Of a stretch of DNA of 50,682 nt, positions 1 to 9,104 are shown piece by piece. Position 1 is the first letter of the stretch. Every line of letters starts with the position of its first letter. Under the pieces are notes generated by a model. That model saw nothing but the letters and a program-made list of their open reading frames with translations. It was not told where the DNA came from and searched no databases. A program made the translations under genes and the position numbers. Origin of the DNA: Halobacteriales archaeon SW_5_70_135 (GTDB lineage: Archaea > Halobacteriota > Halobacteria > Halobacteriales > SW-7-71-33). The DNA is taken from assembly GCA_003022865.1 (NCBI GenBank), contig PXSK01000006.1, positions 1-50,682 on the forward strand. Direction: 5' to 3'.

Positions 1-258
1 CAGCGCTCGCTGTTCGGACCGTTCCGGCTGGAGACCGACTGCGAGCTCGAACGGGCGCCGACGCGTGACGTCGTGCCGCTTCTGGTGTTGCTCGGGCTGA
101 TGATCGCCCTCGGCGTCGCGCCGGAGCTGGTTTTCGGGATGGTCCGCGGCGCCTCGGAACCGCTGGTCGAGGGTGCCGGCGCCGCCGGCGGCGAGGGCGC
201 GCCCGCCGGCCTCGGAGTCGCCCGCGACGGCGTCGCCGTACTGGGGGGTGACGTGTGA
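1..258 (+). CDS. nuoM: NADH-quinone oxidoreductase subunit M, C-terminal end (partial)
   Basis: The reading frame is open from the first base and stops at 256-258, so only the last 85 codons are in the window. The visible part has one hydrophobic helix (PLLVLLGLMIALGVAPELVF) and a Gly/Ala-rich tail, as at the end of the antiporter-like membrane subunits of complex I. The identification leans on the next gene: the stop overlaps the GTG start of nuoN in a GTGA arrangement, and M precedes N in nuo operons. The protein would be a proton-pumping membrane subunit of the respiratory NADH dehydrogenase-like complex. NuoL is a less likely alternative because it normally lies one gene further upstream. 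Confidence 0.8.
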   Translation, partial: QRSLFGPFRLETDCELERAPTRDVVPLLVLLGLMIALGVAPELVFGMVRGASEPLVEGAGAAGGEGAPAGLGVARDGVAVLGGDV

Positions 259-1865
259 GCCACGTGCCCGAGCTGCTGGCGCTCGCACCGGCGGCGATCC
301 TGGCGGTCGCGGGCCTGCTCGTGACGACGGTCGAGACGCTCACCCCCGGACGGCCGCGCGACGGCACGTACGCCGGGGTCGCGACCGTCGGCGCGCTCGC
401 GGCGACGGGAACGGCGGTATTCTACCTGCTCAGCGGCCCCGGCGCGGGCTTCGCGGTCGAGGGCGACCCGACGGCCTCGGCGGGGATCGCCCTGTTCGGC
501 GGGCAGGTACTCGTCGACGGGATGGCCCTCTTCTTCACCGTGGTGTTCACGAGTGTCACCGCCCTGGTGAGCGTCGCCAGCTACGACTACATGCGCGGCC
601 GCTCCGAGCGGGCGGTCTACTACTCGCTGGTGCTGTTCGCCGCGACCGGGATGGTGCTGATGGGCGCCGCCAACGGCCTCGCGGTGGCCTTCGTCGCGCT
701 GGAGCTCTCCTCGTTGCCCTCCTACGCGCTGGTGGCCGTGCTGAAGCGGGACCGCGGCTCCGTCGAGGCCGGACTGAAGTACTTCCTCGTCGGCGCGCTC
801 TCCTCGGCGGTGCTCGTCTACGGGGTCAGCCTGGTATACGGCGCGACCGGCTCGCTGCTGCTGACCGAGACCAGCGCCAGCGGCGCGGCGCCGACGGTCG
901 CCGGCGAACTCGCGACCGCGGCCGCGGCGGTCGCGGAGGGCGCGCCGACGGAGATGCCCGTCGCCGTCTTCGGACTGGGCGTGCTGATGGTCCTCGGCGG
1001 CGTCGCGTTCAAGACCGCCACCGTCCCCTTTCACTTCTGGGCGCCCGAGGCGTACGAGGGCTCGCCCGGGCCCGTGAGCGGCTTCCTCTCCTCGGCCTCG
1101 AAGGCCGCCGGCTTCGCGCTGTTGATCCGAGTGTTCGTCACCGGCTTCACCGCCGGCGACAGCGTCGCGCTGGGTGTCGACTGGGTGCTCGCGGTGGAGG
1201 TGTTCGCGGTCGCGACGATGACGCTGGGCAACCTCGCCGCCGCCACCCAGGACACCGTCAAGCGGATGCTGGCGTACTCCTCCGTTGGTCACGCGGGCTA
1301 CGTGCTCGTCGGCGTCGCCGCCTACACCACCGCCGCCGACCCGAGCCTGGCGCTGGGCGCGTCGATGGTCCACCTGCTCGTCTACGGCTTCATGAACACC
1401 GGCGCCTTCCTGTTCGTCGCACTCGTCGAACACTGGGGCGTCGGGCGTCGCTTCGAGGACTACAACGGGCTCGCGGAACAGGCGCCGGTGGCCTGTGCGG
1501 CGATGACGGTCTGTCTGCTCAGCCTCGCGGGCGTCCCGCCCGGTGGCGGCTTCGCCTCGAAGCTGTTTCTCTTCGCCGGCGCCGTCAACGGCGGACTCTG
1601 GTGGCTGGCCGTCGTCGGCGTGCTCAACTCCACACTGTCGGTGTACTACTACCTCCGCGTCGTCAAGGCGATGTGGATCGAGGAGCCCGCACAGCGCCGT
1701 GACCTCCCCTCGCGCCCGCTCGGGCTGTACGCCGCCGTCGTCGCCGCCGCCGTGCTCACCGTGCTCGCGCTGCCGGCCTTCGGGATCGCCTGGGGGCCGG
1801 CCGCCGACTCCGCCGCCGGCCTCGTGCCGACGGCCGCCGAGGCGGTCGGCGGACTCGCCCCCTGA
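255..1865 (+). CDS. nuoN: NADH-quinone oxidoreductase subunit N
   Basis: A 536-residue, strongly hydrophobic protein of about 14 membrane helices, the normal size for NuoN. It belongs to the proton-translocating antiporter-like family of complex I. Family hallmarks are visible: a helix with E-L-S-S-L-P-S-Y near residue 152, the KYFLVG segment near 173, FKTATVPFHFWAPEAYEG near 253, and VKRMLAYSSVGHAGYVL near 335, which include charged residues of the proton channel. The GTG start overlaps the upstream stop by four bases (GTGA), so the two are translationally coupled. It is probably the last gene of the nuo operon, since the next gene is unrelated and has its own TATA-like sequence. Confidence 0.95.
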   Translation: MSHVPELLALAPAAILAVAGLLVTTVETLTPGRPRDGTYAGVATVGALAATGTAVFYLLSGPGAGFAVEGDPTASAGIALFGGQVLVDGMALFFTVVFTSVTALVSVASYDYMRGRSERAVYYSLVLFAATGMVLMGAANGLAVAFVALELSSLPSYALVAVLKRDRGSVEAGLKYFLVGALSSAVLVYGVSLVYGATGSLLLTETSASGAAPTVAGELATAAAAVAEGAPTEMPVAVFGLGVLMVLGGVAFKTATVPFHFWAPEAYEGSPGPVSGFLSSASKAAGFALLIRVFVTGFTAGDSVALGVDWVLAVEVFAVATMTLGNLAAATQDTVKRMLAYSSVGHAGYVLVGVAAYTTAADPSLALGASMVHLLVYGFMNTGAFLFVALVEHWGVGRRFEDYNGLAEQAPVACAAMTVCLLSLAGVPPGGGFASKLFLFAGAVNGGLWWLAVVGVLNSTLSVYYYLRVVKAMWIEEPAQRRDLPSRPLGLYAAVVAAAVLTVLALPAFGIAWGPAADSAAGLVPTAAEAVGGLAP

Positions 1866-1943
1866 CGCCGCCGGGCCGGAGTCCACGCCCGACCGCTCGG
1901 TCGGTGACGGCACGCTTACGGGTCCGCGGTCGAAAGCCCCGGT

Positions 1944-3521
1944 ATGCGCTCGCGACTCGTGGTCGGCGGCGGCTCGGTCGCCGGGCGCGTGCTCGAAGCG
2001 ACGGCCGACCACGGGCGGACCCGAGTGCTCGTCGACCCGGACGCGACCGTCGAGGTCGACGTCGACGTCGACGTGGACGTGGACGTGGAAACCGACGAGC
2101 TGGTCGTCGAGCGGGGTGACCCGACCGACCCCGCGGCCTACCCCGAGGTCGACGCGGTCTTCGTCGCGGACCAGCCCGTCGGACGCGCCCGGGCGGTCGC
2201 GGAGGCCGCCCGGACGGCCCTGCCCGACGCCGTCGTCGTGGCGGCGCTCGACACAGAGGCGAGCGACGGCGACCGCGGCCGCGACCGTGACGCGGTCGCC
2301 GAGGTCGCCGACAGGGTGGTCGCCGGCGAACGGGTCGCCGCCGAGAGCGTGCTCGACGCTGTCGTCGGCACCGACGGCACGCGGGCGCGCCGGCTCCGAC
2401 GGACGCTGCGTGCGGTCGCCGGTCGGGGGGCGGGTCGACTGGCGGTCGTCGCACACGACAACCCCGACCCGGACGCGATCGCCAGCGCGGTCGCGCTAGC
2501 CCGGATCGCCGAGACGGTCGGCGTCGAGGCCGTCCCCTGCTACTACGGCGAGGTGAGCCACCAGGAGAACCGCGCGCTGGTCAACCTGCTCGATCTGGAC
2601 CTGCGCCGGCTCGACCCCGGCGCCGACCTGGAGGCGTTCGACGGCGTCGCGTTAGTTGATCACTCCAGACCCGGCGTCAACGACCAGCTGCCGCCCGACC
2701 TGGCGGTCGACGTCGTCGTCGACCACCACCCGCCCCGCGAGCCGGTCGAGGCCGACTTCGTCGACCTGCGCAGCGAGGTCGGGGCGACCTCGACGCTGCT
2801 GACGGGCTATCTCGACCGCTTCGGCGTCGACGCCTACGGCGGCGGTCGGCTGGCGAGTGCGTTGCTGTACGGCATCCGCGTCGACACCGCGGAGTTCACC
2901 CGCGAGGCGACCGCCGCCGACTTCGAGGCCGCGGCCGCGCTGTCCCCACACGTCGACACCGACGCCCTCGAACGCGTCGAGTCGCCGTCGCTCACGGGCG
3001 AGACGCTCGACGTGATCGGCGACGCCGTCCGCGACCGCGAGATTCGCGGCGAGGCACTGGCCTCCTGTGTCGGGGCCGTCGGCGACCGCGACGCGCTGGC
3101 ACAGGCCGCCGACAGACTGCTCGAACTGGAGGACGTGACGACGACGCTCGTGTTCGGCTACACCGAGACCGACGGCGCCGACGTCGAGCCGACAGTCTAC
3201 GCCTCCGCCCGGGCACGGGGGACGCGCGTCGACCTCGGTGAGACGCTGCGGCTCGCCTTCGACCGGCTCGGCAGCGCCGGCGGTCACGCCGACATGGCCG
3301 GCGCGCAGATCCCACTGTCGGCGCTCGGACCGGACGTGCTCGACGTCGACGGCGAGCGACGAGAGAGGATCGTCCGCGAGGTGCTCGGCGAGATCTTCTT
3401 CGACGCCGTCGCGGACCGCCCGCTGGAGCTGCCACGGGTCAGCGCCGACGCCTACGACGCCGACGACGGCGACGGCGACGACGGCGACAGACCGTCGGGC
3501 CGGCGCTCGCGACGGGCCTGA
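1944..3521 (+). CDS. DHH family phosphoesterase with N-terminal Rossmann-like domain
   Basis: 525 residues. An N-terminal nucleotide-binding-like segment (VVGGGSVAGR at 6-15) is followed by a DHH phosphoesterase core: HDNPDPDA at 171-178, VDH at 238-240, DHH at 260-262 and DTAEF near 314. The C-terminal DHHA1 domain carries GGHADMAG at 446-453. These are the Mn-binding and substrate residues of NrnA/RecJ-like phosphodiesterases, which degrade short oligonucleotides, pAp or cyclic dinucleotides; which substrate is used here cannot be told. Residues 36-50 form an alternating Val-Asp run encoded by a repeated GTCGAC/GTGGAC hexamer that looks like a microsatellite expansion. The ATG is preceded by CGCTTACGG about 30 bases upstream. 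Confidence 0.88.
   Translation: MRSRLVVGGGSVAGRVLEATADHGRTRVLVDPDATVEVDVDVDVDVDVETDELVVERGDPTDPAAYPEVDAVFVADQPVGRARAVAEAARTALPDAVVVAALDTEASDGDRGRDRDAVAEVADRVVAGERVAAESVLDAVVGTDGTRARRLRRTLRAVAGRGAGRLAVVAHDNPDPDAIASAVALARIAETVGVEAVPCYYGEVSHQENRALVNLLDLDLRRLDPGADLEAFDGVALVDHSRPGVNDQLPPDLAVDVVVDHHPPREPVEADFVDLRSEVGATSTLLTGYLDRFGVDAYGGGRLASALLYGIRVDTAEFTREATAADFEAAAALSPHVDTDALERVESPSLTGETLDVIGDAVRDREIRGEALASCVGAVGDRDALAQAADRLLELEDVTTTLVFGYTETDGADVEPTVYASARARGTRVDLGETLRLAFDRLGSAGGHADMAGAQIPLSALGPDVLDVDGERRERIVREVLGEIFFDAVADRPLELPRVSADAYDADDGDGDDGDRPSGRRSRRA
2052..2093 (+). repeat. GTCGAC/GTGGAC hexamer run inside the DHH gene
   Basis: About seven imperfect copies of a Val-Asp coding hexamer in a row. 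It keeps the reading frame and lies between the first and second strands of the N-terminal domain, where a length change would be tolerated. Confidence 0.75.
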
Positions 3522-3565
3522 CGGGGGACGTGGGGTTTTTGTCCGGCGGGAGCGCAGAGCGAGAC

Positions 3566-4354
3566 ATGGCCGCCGGCGACGCCGACCCGCGGGTCGAGGA
3601 CTACATGAGCCGCGACGTCGAGACCGTCACGCCGGACGAGACCGTCGCCGAGGTCGCCCGACTGGTCGCCGACTCCGATTACGACGGCTTTCCCGTCACC
3701 GACAGGCGTCGAGTCGTCGGGTTCGTCGGCGCCCGCGACCTGCTGCTCGCCGACGACCGCGAGCCGGTCTTCAAGCTCATGTCGACCGACCTCATCGTCG
3801 CCCACCCGGGGATGAAGGTGACCGACGCCGCCCGCGTCATCCTCCGGTCGGGGATCAACCGCCTGCCCGTCGTCGACGACGCCGGCCATCTCGTCGGCAT
3901 CGTCGGCAACGCCGACGTCATTCGCTCGCAGATCGAGCGCGCCACCCCCGAGAAGGTCGTCAAGCTCGTCGACACCCTGGAGTCGATCCACGACGTCAGC
4001 CTGCGCCGGGAGCGTCGCACCGTCGCGCTGGCCGAGCTGGTGCCCACGCAGGGGACGGTGTACGCCGACGAGCTGGAGGGTCGCCAGTACGAGCTGCAGG
4101 AGGGCCTCGCCGAGCCGCTCGTGGTGATCGACAACGACGGCGAGCTGCTGCTGGCGGACGGCCACCACCGCGTGAAGGCCGCCCGACGGCTCGACATCGA
4201 CGAGATGGACGCCTACGTCGTCTGCGCCGACGAGTCGGTCGACTTCGGGATCGCCCGCACCGCCCGCCGCTCCGGGCTGGCGTCGCTCGAAGACGTCGAC
4301 ATCGTCGACTACGCCCACCACCCCCTCGTCGAGACCACCGAGCGACTGCGGTGA
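3566..4354 (+). CDS. CBS-domain protein with ParB-like nuclease-type domain
   Basis: 262 residues. A CBS pair fills the N-terminal half (VEDYMSRDVETVTPDETV, then a second repeat around GMKVTDAARVILRSGINRLP), followed by a ParB/Srx-like domain with the signature ADGHHRVKAARRL near residue 196. CBS pairs usually bind adenine nucleotides and control the attached domain; the role of the ParB-like part in this architecture is unknown. The frame is open from a GTG at 3530, but the ATG at 3566 fits better because it lies 30 bases after a T-run (3536-3540) that could serve as TATA box. Its stop abuts the hemD stop on the other strand with no base between them. Confidence 0.85.
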   Translation: MAAGDADPRVEDYMSRDVETVTPDETVAEVARLVADSDYDGFPVTDRRRVVGFVGARDLLLADDREPVFKLMSTDLIVAHPGMKVTDAARVILRSGINRLPVVDDAGHLVGIVGNADVIRSQIERATPEKVVKLVDTLESIHDVSLRRERRTVALAELVPTQGTVYADELEGRQYELQEGLAEPLVVIDNDGELLLADGHHRVKAARRLDIDEMDAYVVCADESVDFGIARTARRSGLASLEDVDIVDYAHHPLVETTERLR

Positions 4355-5092
4355 TCAGTCGAGCCGGTCGACGGCCGCCTCGGCCAGCGCCTCGAACGTC
4401 GCCGTCTCCGGCACGGCGTCGACCTCGAGGCCGGCGTCGACCGCCGTCTCGCTCGTCGGCTCGCCGATCGACGCGACGACGGCGTCGGCCAGCCCCTCCC
4501 GGACGGCTTCGGCGAGGCCGCGCTCCTCCGCGGTCGCGAGGAAGTGCTTCACCGTCAGCGAGGAGGTGAACAGCACGGCGTCCAGACCGCCGCGGGCGGC
4601 CAAGACGACGCTGTGGCCGGCGCTCTCCGGTCGCACCAATCGGTACAGCACCGTCTCGTGGACGTACGCCCCCGCCTCCCGCAGGCCGGCGAGCAGTTCG
4701 GCACGGCCGTGGTCGCTGCGGGCCACCTCGACGCGCTCGCCGTCGACCTCGCCCGCGAGCGCCTCGACCAGTCCCGCCGAGGAGAACTCCGCGGGGACGA
4801 CGTCGACCGCGTACCCCGCCTCCCGCAGGTGACCGGCCGTGCGCTCGCCGACGGCGGCCACGCGACCGCCCGGCCGCCAGCCGGCCTCGCTCGCGACCGC
4901 GACGCCGGTGCGACTGGTCAGCACTGTCAGGTCGGCGTCCTCGCGGGGGGTCGCGCCCGTGCGCTCGACGGCGAGCATCGGGTCGGCGACCGGCGTAACT
5001 CCCAGCGACTCGAGCGTCCGGGCGCCGCTCATGAGTCGCTCGTCGTCCGGACGGAACAGCGCGACGCGCGGGCGGTCGGCGTCGCCGCTCAC
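4355..5092 (-). CDS. hemD: Uroporphyrinogen-III synthase
   Basis: 245 residues, standard size for HemD, which cyclises hydroxymethylbilane to uroporphyrinogen III in haem and cobamide synthesis. The fold signature is weak in sequence, as always for this family, but recognisable segments are present: VALFRPDDERL at the N-terminus, LTVLTSRTGV near 54, AAVGERTAGHLREAGY near 77 and DAVLFTSSLTVKHFL near 163. The GTG start at 5092 overlaps the hemC stop by four bases, indicating coupling. The operon order hemL-hemC-hemD supports the call. It is convergent with the CBS gene with no intergenic base, so the two transcripts must terminate inside each other's coding region. Confidence 0.9.
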   Translation of the reverse strand: MSGDADRPRVALFRPDDERLMSGARTLESLGVTPVADPMLAVERTGATPREDADLTVLTSRTGVAVASEAGWRPGGRVAAVGERTAGHLREAGYAVDVVPAEFSSAGLVEALAGEVDGERVEVARSDHGRAELLAGLREAGAYVHETVLYRLVRPESAGHSVVLAARGGLDAVLFTSSLTVKHFLATAEERGLAEAVREGLADAVVASIGEPTSETAVDAGLEVDAVPETATFEALAEAAVDRLD

Positions 5093-6348
5093 GACCGGTC
5101 CTCCGCGCCGCTCGTGGCGTCGCTGTCGGGGTCCGTGCCGTCGCTGTCCCCCGCGTCGACGGCGTCGGCGACCAGGTCGGCGGCGCCGCGGTCGGCCAGG
5201 TCGGCGGCGAACTCGCGGGCGGCCTCGGCGTGGCGCTGGACGTCGAGGTCGCGCGTGTCCCGGACCGTCCGCCGGCCGTCGGCGCCGTGGACCGCGACGG
5301 TCGTCCGCACGACTTCCCCCTGCAGGAGCGCGTGAACGCCGATCGGGGCGACACAGCCGCCGCCCAGCACCGCCAGGACGGTGCGCTCGACGGTCGTCTC
5401 CACCCGCGTCCGGGGGTGGTCGACGGCGTCGTGGACGGCCGCGGCGAACTCGCCCTCGCGGGCGACGACCGCCAGCGCGCCCTGTCCCGGCGAGGGGACG
5501 AACTCCCCGGGCGGAAGTCGCTGGTGGGGCACCTGTCCCAGGAGACCGATGCGGTCGAGACCGGCCTCCGCGAGGACGACGGCGTCGTACTCCCGGTCGA
5601 CCTCGCGGCCGAGCGCGCGGCGCTCGATCTCGGTGCGGTCGTCGAACCACTCGTCGACGCCGCGGTCGTAGTCGGGGAGGTTCTCCGGGTCTCCGTCTCC
5701 GTCGCCGGTGTCCGCGTCCGTGTCGGCGTTCGCGTCCGTGTCGGTGCTCGCGCTCTCGTCGCCCGTGCCCGTGTCCGTATCGGCGTCCGCGCTCTTATTG
5801 TCCGTGTCTATGTCGGCGTCGCCGTCCTCGGCGGCGAGCCGGCGCTCGTGCTCGCGCTGGAGGTGTGGCGCGAGCAGCTTCTCGATACGGGTGTCGACGT
5901 TGCCCCGCAGCGGTTCGACGTCGAGGTCGTCGCGCCGGGCGAGCAGCTGCGCGCGGCGACGGACACTGGCGGTGCCGACCGTGGCGCCCTCGGGGAGGTC
6001 GTCGAGGCCGTGACCGTCGGGTGTGACGAGCACGTCGCCGGCGGCGGCGCGCTCGGGGACCGCGGCCACGACCAGCTCGGGCGGCGACTCGGTCGGCATG
6101 TCCTTCATCGAGTGGACGGCGGCGTCGGCGGCGCCGTCGTCGTCGAGCACCTCCTCGTCGAGCGCGCGGACGAAGGCACCGGTACGGCCCAGTCGGTGGA
6201 CGAGCTCGTCGCGGAGCTCGTCGCCTCTGGTGGTGACCTCCACCAGCTCGACGTCGAAGCGACGCCGCTCCAGCTCGCGGGCGACCGAGCGGGTCTGTCG
6301 CAGCGCCAGGTCCGACCCCCGCGTCGCCAGTCGCACCCGGTCTGTCAT
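5089..6348 (-). CDS. hemC: Hydroxymethylbilane synthase (porphobilinogen deaminase) with acidic insertion
   Basis: 419 residues, about 100 longer than the usual 310. It polymerises four porphobilinogens into hydroxymethylbilane. Visible motifs: LATRGSDLAL at 7-16, VHSMKDMP at 78-85, RGNVDTRI at 148-155, and the loop with the dipyrromethane-cofactor cysteine (GGGCVAPIG, Cys332). The extra length lies mostly between RGNVDTRI and the DAVVLAEAGLDR segment (residue 255 on): residues 160-250 hold a charged linker whose core, about 174-221, is a low-complexity Asp/Thr/Ala run. The insertion is in a surface position and the catalytic core looks intact. It lies 60 bases after hemL and overlaps hemD. 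Confidence 0.95.
   Translation of the reverse strand: MTDRVRLATRGSDLALRQTRSVARELERRRFDVELVEVTTRGDELRDELVHRLGRTGAFVRALDEEVLDDDGAADAAVHSMKDMPTESPPELVVAAVPERAAAGDVLVTPDGHGLDDLPEGATVGTASVRRRAQLLARRDDLDVEPLRGNVDTRIEKLLAPHLQREHERRLAAEDGDADIDTDNKSADADTDTGTGDESASTDTDANADTDADTGDGDGDPENLPDYDRGVDEWFDDRTEIERRALGREVDREYDAVVLAEAGLDRIGLLGQVPHQRLPPGEFVPSPGQGALAVVAREGEFAAAVHDAVDHPRTRVETTVERTVLAVLGGGCVAPIGVHALLQGEVVRTTVAVHGADGRRTVRDTRDLDVQRHAEAAREFAADLADRGAADLVADAVDAGDSDGTDPDSDATSGAEDRS
5686..5829 (-). repeat. Low-complexity Asp-Thr-Ala coding repeat in hemC
   Basis: On the plus strand this stretch is a chain of GTC/GTCG-based near-repeats (GTGTCGGCGTC, GTCCGTGTCGG and similar). It encodes residues 174-221 of HemC with motifs such as DTDADTD. 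It looks like slippage-driven growth of a surface loop. Confidence 0.6.
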
Positions 6349-6408
6349 GTCCGCACTCGGACGCCGGCACTCAAAAGGTCGCCGTCCTCGTCCTCGTCCT
6401 CTGGACGG

Positions 6409-7758
6409 TCAGAGCTCGGAGAGGACGCGCTTGTACGACTCCAGAGTCTCCTCGACGTCCTCGCGGGTGTGGGCGGCGCTGACGAACTGTGACTCGTACT
6501 GGTTGGCGGTGAGGAAGACGCCCTCCGCCTTCATCGCGGGCCAGAGCAGCCGCTCCCAGCGGTCGGTCTCGGCGTCGGCGACGTCGGCGCCACAGTTCGG
6601 GCAGTGGTCGTAGCGAGGACAGTCGGCACGCTGTTCGCACCCTGCCACGCACTGACCGTCGAGGTCCGCCGGCCCCTCGCGGGTGAAGACGGTCTTGAAC
6701 ATACTGTCCTCGCCGACGACGGTGTACCGTGGGGCGTGGTCGGCGAGCAGGTCGGTCAGGCCAGCGCGCAACTGCTCCCCGAGGTCGTTCACGTGGTCGT
6801 ACACGTCGTTCTCGACGGCGTACCGCAGCGTCTCCAGGCCGGCGGCCATCGTCACCGGGTGGCCGTTGAACGTGCCGGACTCGAACACCTCGCCGACGGG
6901 GGTGAGTGCGTCCATCACCTCGGCGCGACCGCCGACCGCGCCGACGGGGAAGCCGCCGCCGACGATCTTCCCGAAGGTGGTGACGTCCGGCTCGACGCCG
7001 AGTTTCCCCTGCGCACAGGCCAGCCCGCCCACCCGGAAGCCGGTGATCACCTCGTCGAACACTAGCAGAGCGCCGTGCTCGTCACAGAGGTCCCGCAGAC
7101 GTTCGTGGTAGCCGTCGACGGGCGCGACGATCCCCTTGTTGCCGAGGACCGGCTCGGTGAGCACGGCGGCGATCGCCTCGCCGTGTTCCTCGAACACCCG
7201 CGTGACGGCCTCCCGGTCGTTGAACGGCACCGGCAGGGTATGTTCGGCGAAGGCGTCGGGCACCCCCGGCGAGGACGGCCGCGGGTCGCCGGCGTCGCCC
7301 TCGACGAGCGTGGACTCCTGGGCGCCGTGGTAGCCCCCCTGCATGACGACGATCTTCTCGCGACCGGTGTGTCCGCGGGCGAGACGCACCGCGGCGACGG
7401 TCGCCTCGGTGCCGCTGTTGACGAAGCGCACCGAGTCGACCGAGGGGACGTGACGGGCGACGAACTCCGCGAGCTCGACCTCGACCTCGGTCGGCGCGCC
7501 GTACATCGGCCCCTCGGCGGCGTGGGACTGAACCGCCGCCGCGACCCGGTCGGGCAGGTCGTGACCGAGTAACAGCGGTCCATACCCCATCACGTAGTCG
7601 AGATACCGGTCGCCGTCGGCGTCGACGACGTGGGCGCCGTCGCCACGCTCGACGAAGAAGGGGTACGGTCGGGGGACCGCCCGCACGGGGGAGTTCACCC
7701 CACCGACCAGCACCGACAGCGCGCGACCGTACAGTTCGCGGGACCGCTCGTGGGTCAT
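6409..7758 (-). CDS. hemL: Glutamate-1-semialdehyde 2,1-aminomutase
   Basis: 449 residues. A PLP-dependent class III aminotransferase-fold enzyme that makes 5-aminolevulinate in the C5 haem pathway. The cofactor lysine is Lys264 in [25 protein letters not shown] (19-27), FVNSGTEAT (112-120) and [10 protein letters not shown] (233-242) are family motifs. Residues 370-389 carry five cysteines in C-x3-C-x5-C-x5-C-x2-C spacing, an insertion that could bind a metal. The frame is open 44 codons further upstream, but the ATG at 7758 starts the conserved region (THERSRELY). It is the first gene of hemL-hemC-hemD, and its promoter shares a 100-bp gap with the divergent glycosyltransferase. Confidence 0.95.
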   Translation of the reverse strand: MTHERSRELYGRALSVLVGGVNSPVRAVPRPYPFFVERGDGAHVVDADGDRYLDYVMGYGPLLLGHDLPDRVAAAVQSHAAEGPMYGAPTEVEVELAEFVARHVPSVDSVRFVNSGTEATVAAVRLARGHTGREKIVVMQGGYHGAQESTLVEGDAGDPRPSSPGVPDAFAEHTLPVPFNDREAVTRVFEEHGEAIAAVLTEPVLGNKGIVAPVDGYHERLRDLCDEHGALLVFDEVITGFRVGGLACAQGKLGVEPDVTTFGKIVGGGFPVGAVGGRAEVMDALTPVGEVFESGTFNGHPVTMAAGLETLRYAVENDVYDHVNDLGEQLRAGLTDLLADHAPRYTVVGEDSMFKTVFTREGPADLDGQCVAGCEQRADCPRYDHCPNCGADVADAETDRWERLLWPAMKAEGVFLTANQYESQFVSAAHTREDVEETLESYKRVLSEL

Positions 7759-7858
7759 GCCGACACGTTCGACCGGCCCCGTCGTAGTGGTTTCGTCGTT
7801 CCGGAGGCCGTCGTCGAAGCCGGACCATTTATCCCGCCGCTTCCGGTGTATCGCCCCG
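7759..7858. promoter_or_regulatory. Divergent promoter region between hemL and the glycosyltransferase
   Basis: A 100-bp gap between head-to-head genes. On the plus strand a TATA-like CATTTATCC (7826-7834) lies about 30 bases before the ATG at 7859, the spacing expected for a leaderless archaeal transcript. Confidence 0.55.
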
Positions 7859-9055
7859 ATGGGACTCCGGGTGGTGGCGTTCACGGACACCTACCTGCCG
7901 ACGGTCAACGGCGTGACCTACACGGTCCGGTCGTGGCGGGACCGCTGGAACGGCACCACCACCCGGGCGACGCCCGACGGCGGTCCCGACGCCACGCCGG
8001 CGGGCGACGCCACCGTCCCGCCTGTCGACGCCGAAACGGCGTCGAGAGGTCGAATGGACGTCGTCTACCCCGCCTCGGAGTACGACCCCGACCCCGGGGA
8101 GTACCCCGTCCGCAGCGCCGACTTCCCGTTCTACGACGGCTTCCGAGTGGCGGCGCCGAGCGTGCCGGCCGCACTCCCCGCCGACCCGGACGTCGTGCAC
8201 GCACACACCCCCTTCGGACTGGGGCTGGCGGCACTGCGGTACGCCCGCCGGGTCGACGCGCCGCTGGTCGCCTCCTACCACACGCCCGCCGGCGAGTACG
8301 CCGGCTACGTCGTCCGGTCGGACTGGCTCGCCGACCGCGTTCGCGGCGCGGTCGAGACCTACGAGCGCGTCTTTCTCGACCGCGCGGCCGCCGTCGTCGC
8401 CCCGTCGGCGGCCACGCGACGCCACGTCCGCGCACAGGTCGGCGTCGCGGCGCCGGTGGAGGTCATCAGCAACGGCGTCGACGTCGACCGTTTCCGGCCC
8501 GTCGACGCGACCGCCTTCCGCGCCCGTCACGACCTGCCGGAGGGACCGCTGGTCGGCTACACAGGGCGGCACGGCTTCGAGAAGAATCTCGGCCGGACGC
8601 TCGACGCCGTCGACGGGCTCGACGCGACAGTGGTGTTCGGCGGCGACGGCCCCGCGCGCGACCACCTGAGATCACGGGCCGAGTACGTCGACGCCGACGT
8701 GCGATTTCTCGGCTTTCTCGACCGCGAGGAGCTGCCCGCCTTCTACTCCGCGCTCGACGCCTTCCTGTTCCCGAGTCCGGTCGAGACGCAGGGGCTGGTC
8801 GCCCTGGAGGCGAACGCCTGTGGCACGCCGGTCGTCGGCGCTGACGCCGGCGCGCTCGCGGACACCGTCGACGAGGGCGTCACCGGCTACCGCTTCGAGC
8901 CGGGCGACCCGGAGGCGTTTCGGGCGGCCATCGAGCGCACGCTCGCCGAGAGCGACCGCCTGCACGAGACCTGTCTCGGTCGGCGCGGAGCCGTGGCCGT
9001 CGGACGCTCCGTCGACCGGCTCGAAGCCGTCTACCGCGACGTGGTCGACGGCTGA
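7859..9055 (+). CDS. Glycosyltransferase family 4 (GT-B fold)
   Basis: 398 residues. The N-terminal acceptor-binding half starts [12 protein letters not shown] (6-17) and contains [12 protein letters not shown]. The donor-binding half contains [12 protein letters not shown], a [11 protein letters not shown] loop and the E-x7-E motif in [16 protein letters not shown]. This is the pattern of retaining nucleotide-sugar glycosyltransferases that build glycolipids or surface glycans; the sugar and acceptor are not predictable. The frame is open from 7757, but the ATG at 7859 begins the conserved first strand and sits correctly behind a TATA-like box. No other glycan genes are adjacent, so it is probably a single gene. 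Confidence 0.9.
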   Translation: MGLRVVAFTDTYLPTVNGVTYTVRSWRDRWNGTTTRATPDGGPDATPAGDATVPPVDAETASRGRMDVVYPASEYDPDPGEYPVRSADFPFYDGFRVAAPSVPAALPADPDVVHAHTPFGLGLAALRYARRVDAPLVASYHTPAGEYAGYVVRSDWLADRVRGAVETYERVFLDRAAAVVAPSAATRRHVRAQVGVAAPVEVISNGVDVDRFRPVDATAFRARHDLPEGPLVGYTGRHGFEKNLGRTLDAVDGLDATVVFGGDGPARDHLRSRAEYVDADVRFLGFLDREELPAFYSALDAFLFPSPVETQGLVALEANACGTPVVGADAGALADTVDEGVTGYRFEPGDPEAFRAAIERTLAESDRLHETCLGRRGAVAVGRSVDRLEAVYRDVVDG

Positions 9056-9104
9056 CCGGAGGCGGAAACGGAGACGCGGTCCGCAGGAGGAGGCGTCGCC
9101 CGGG

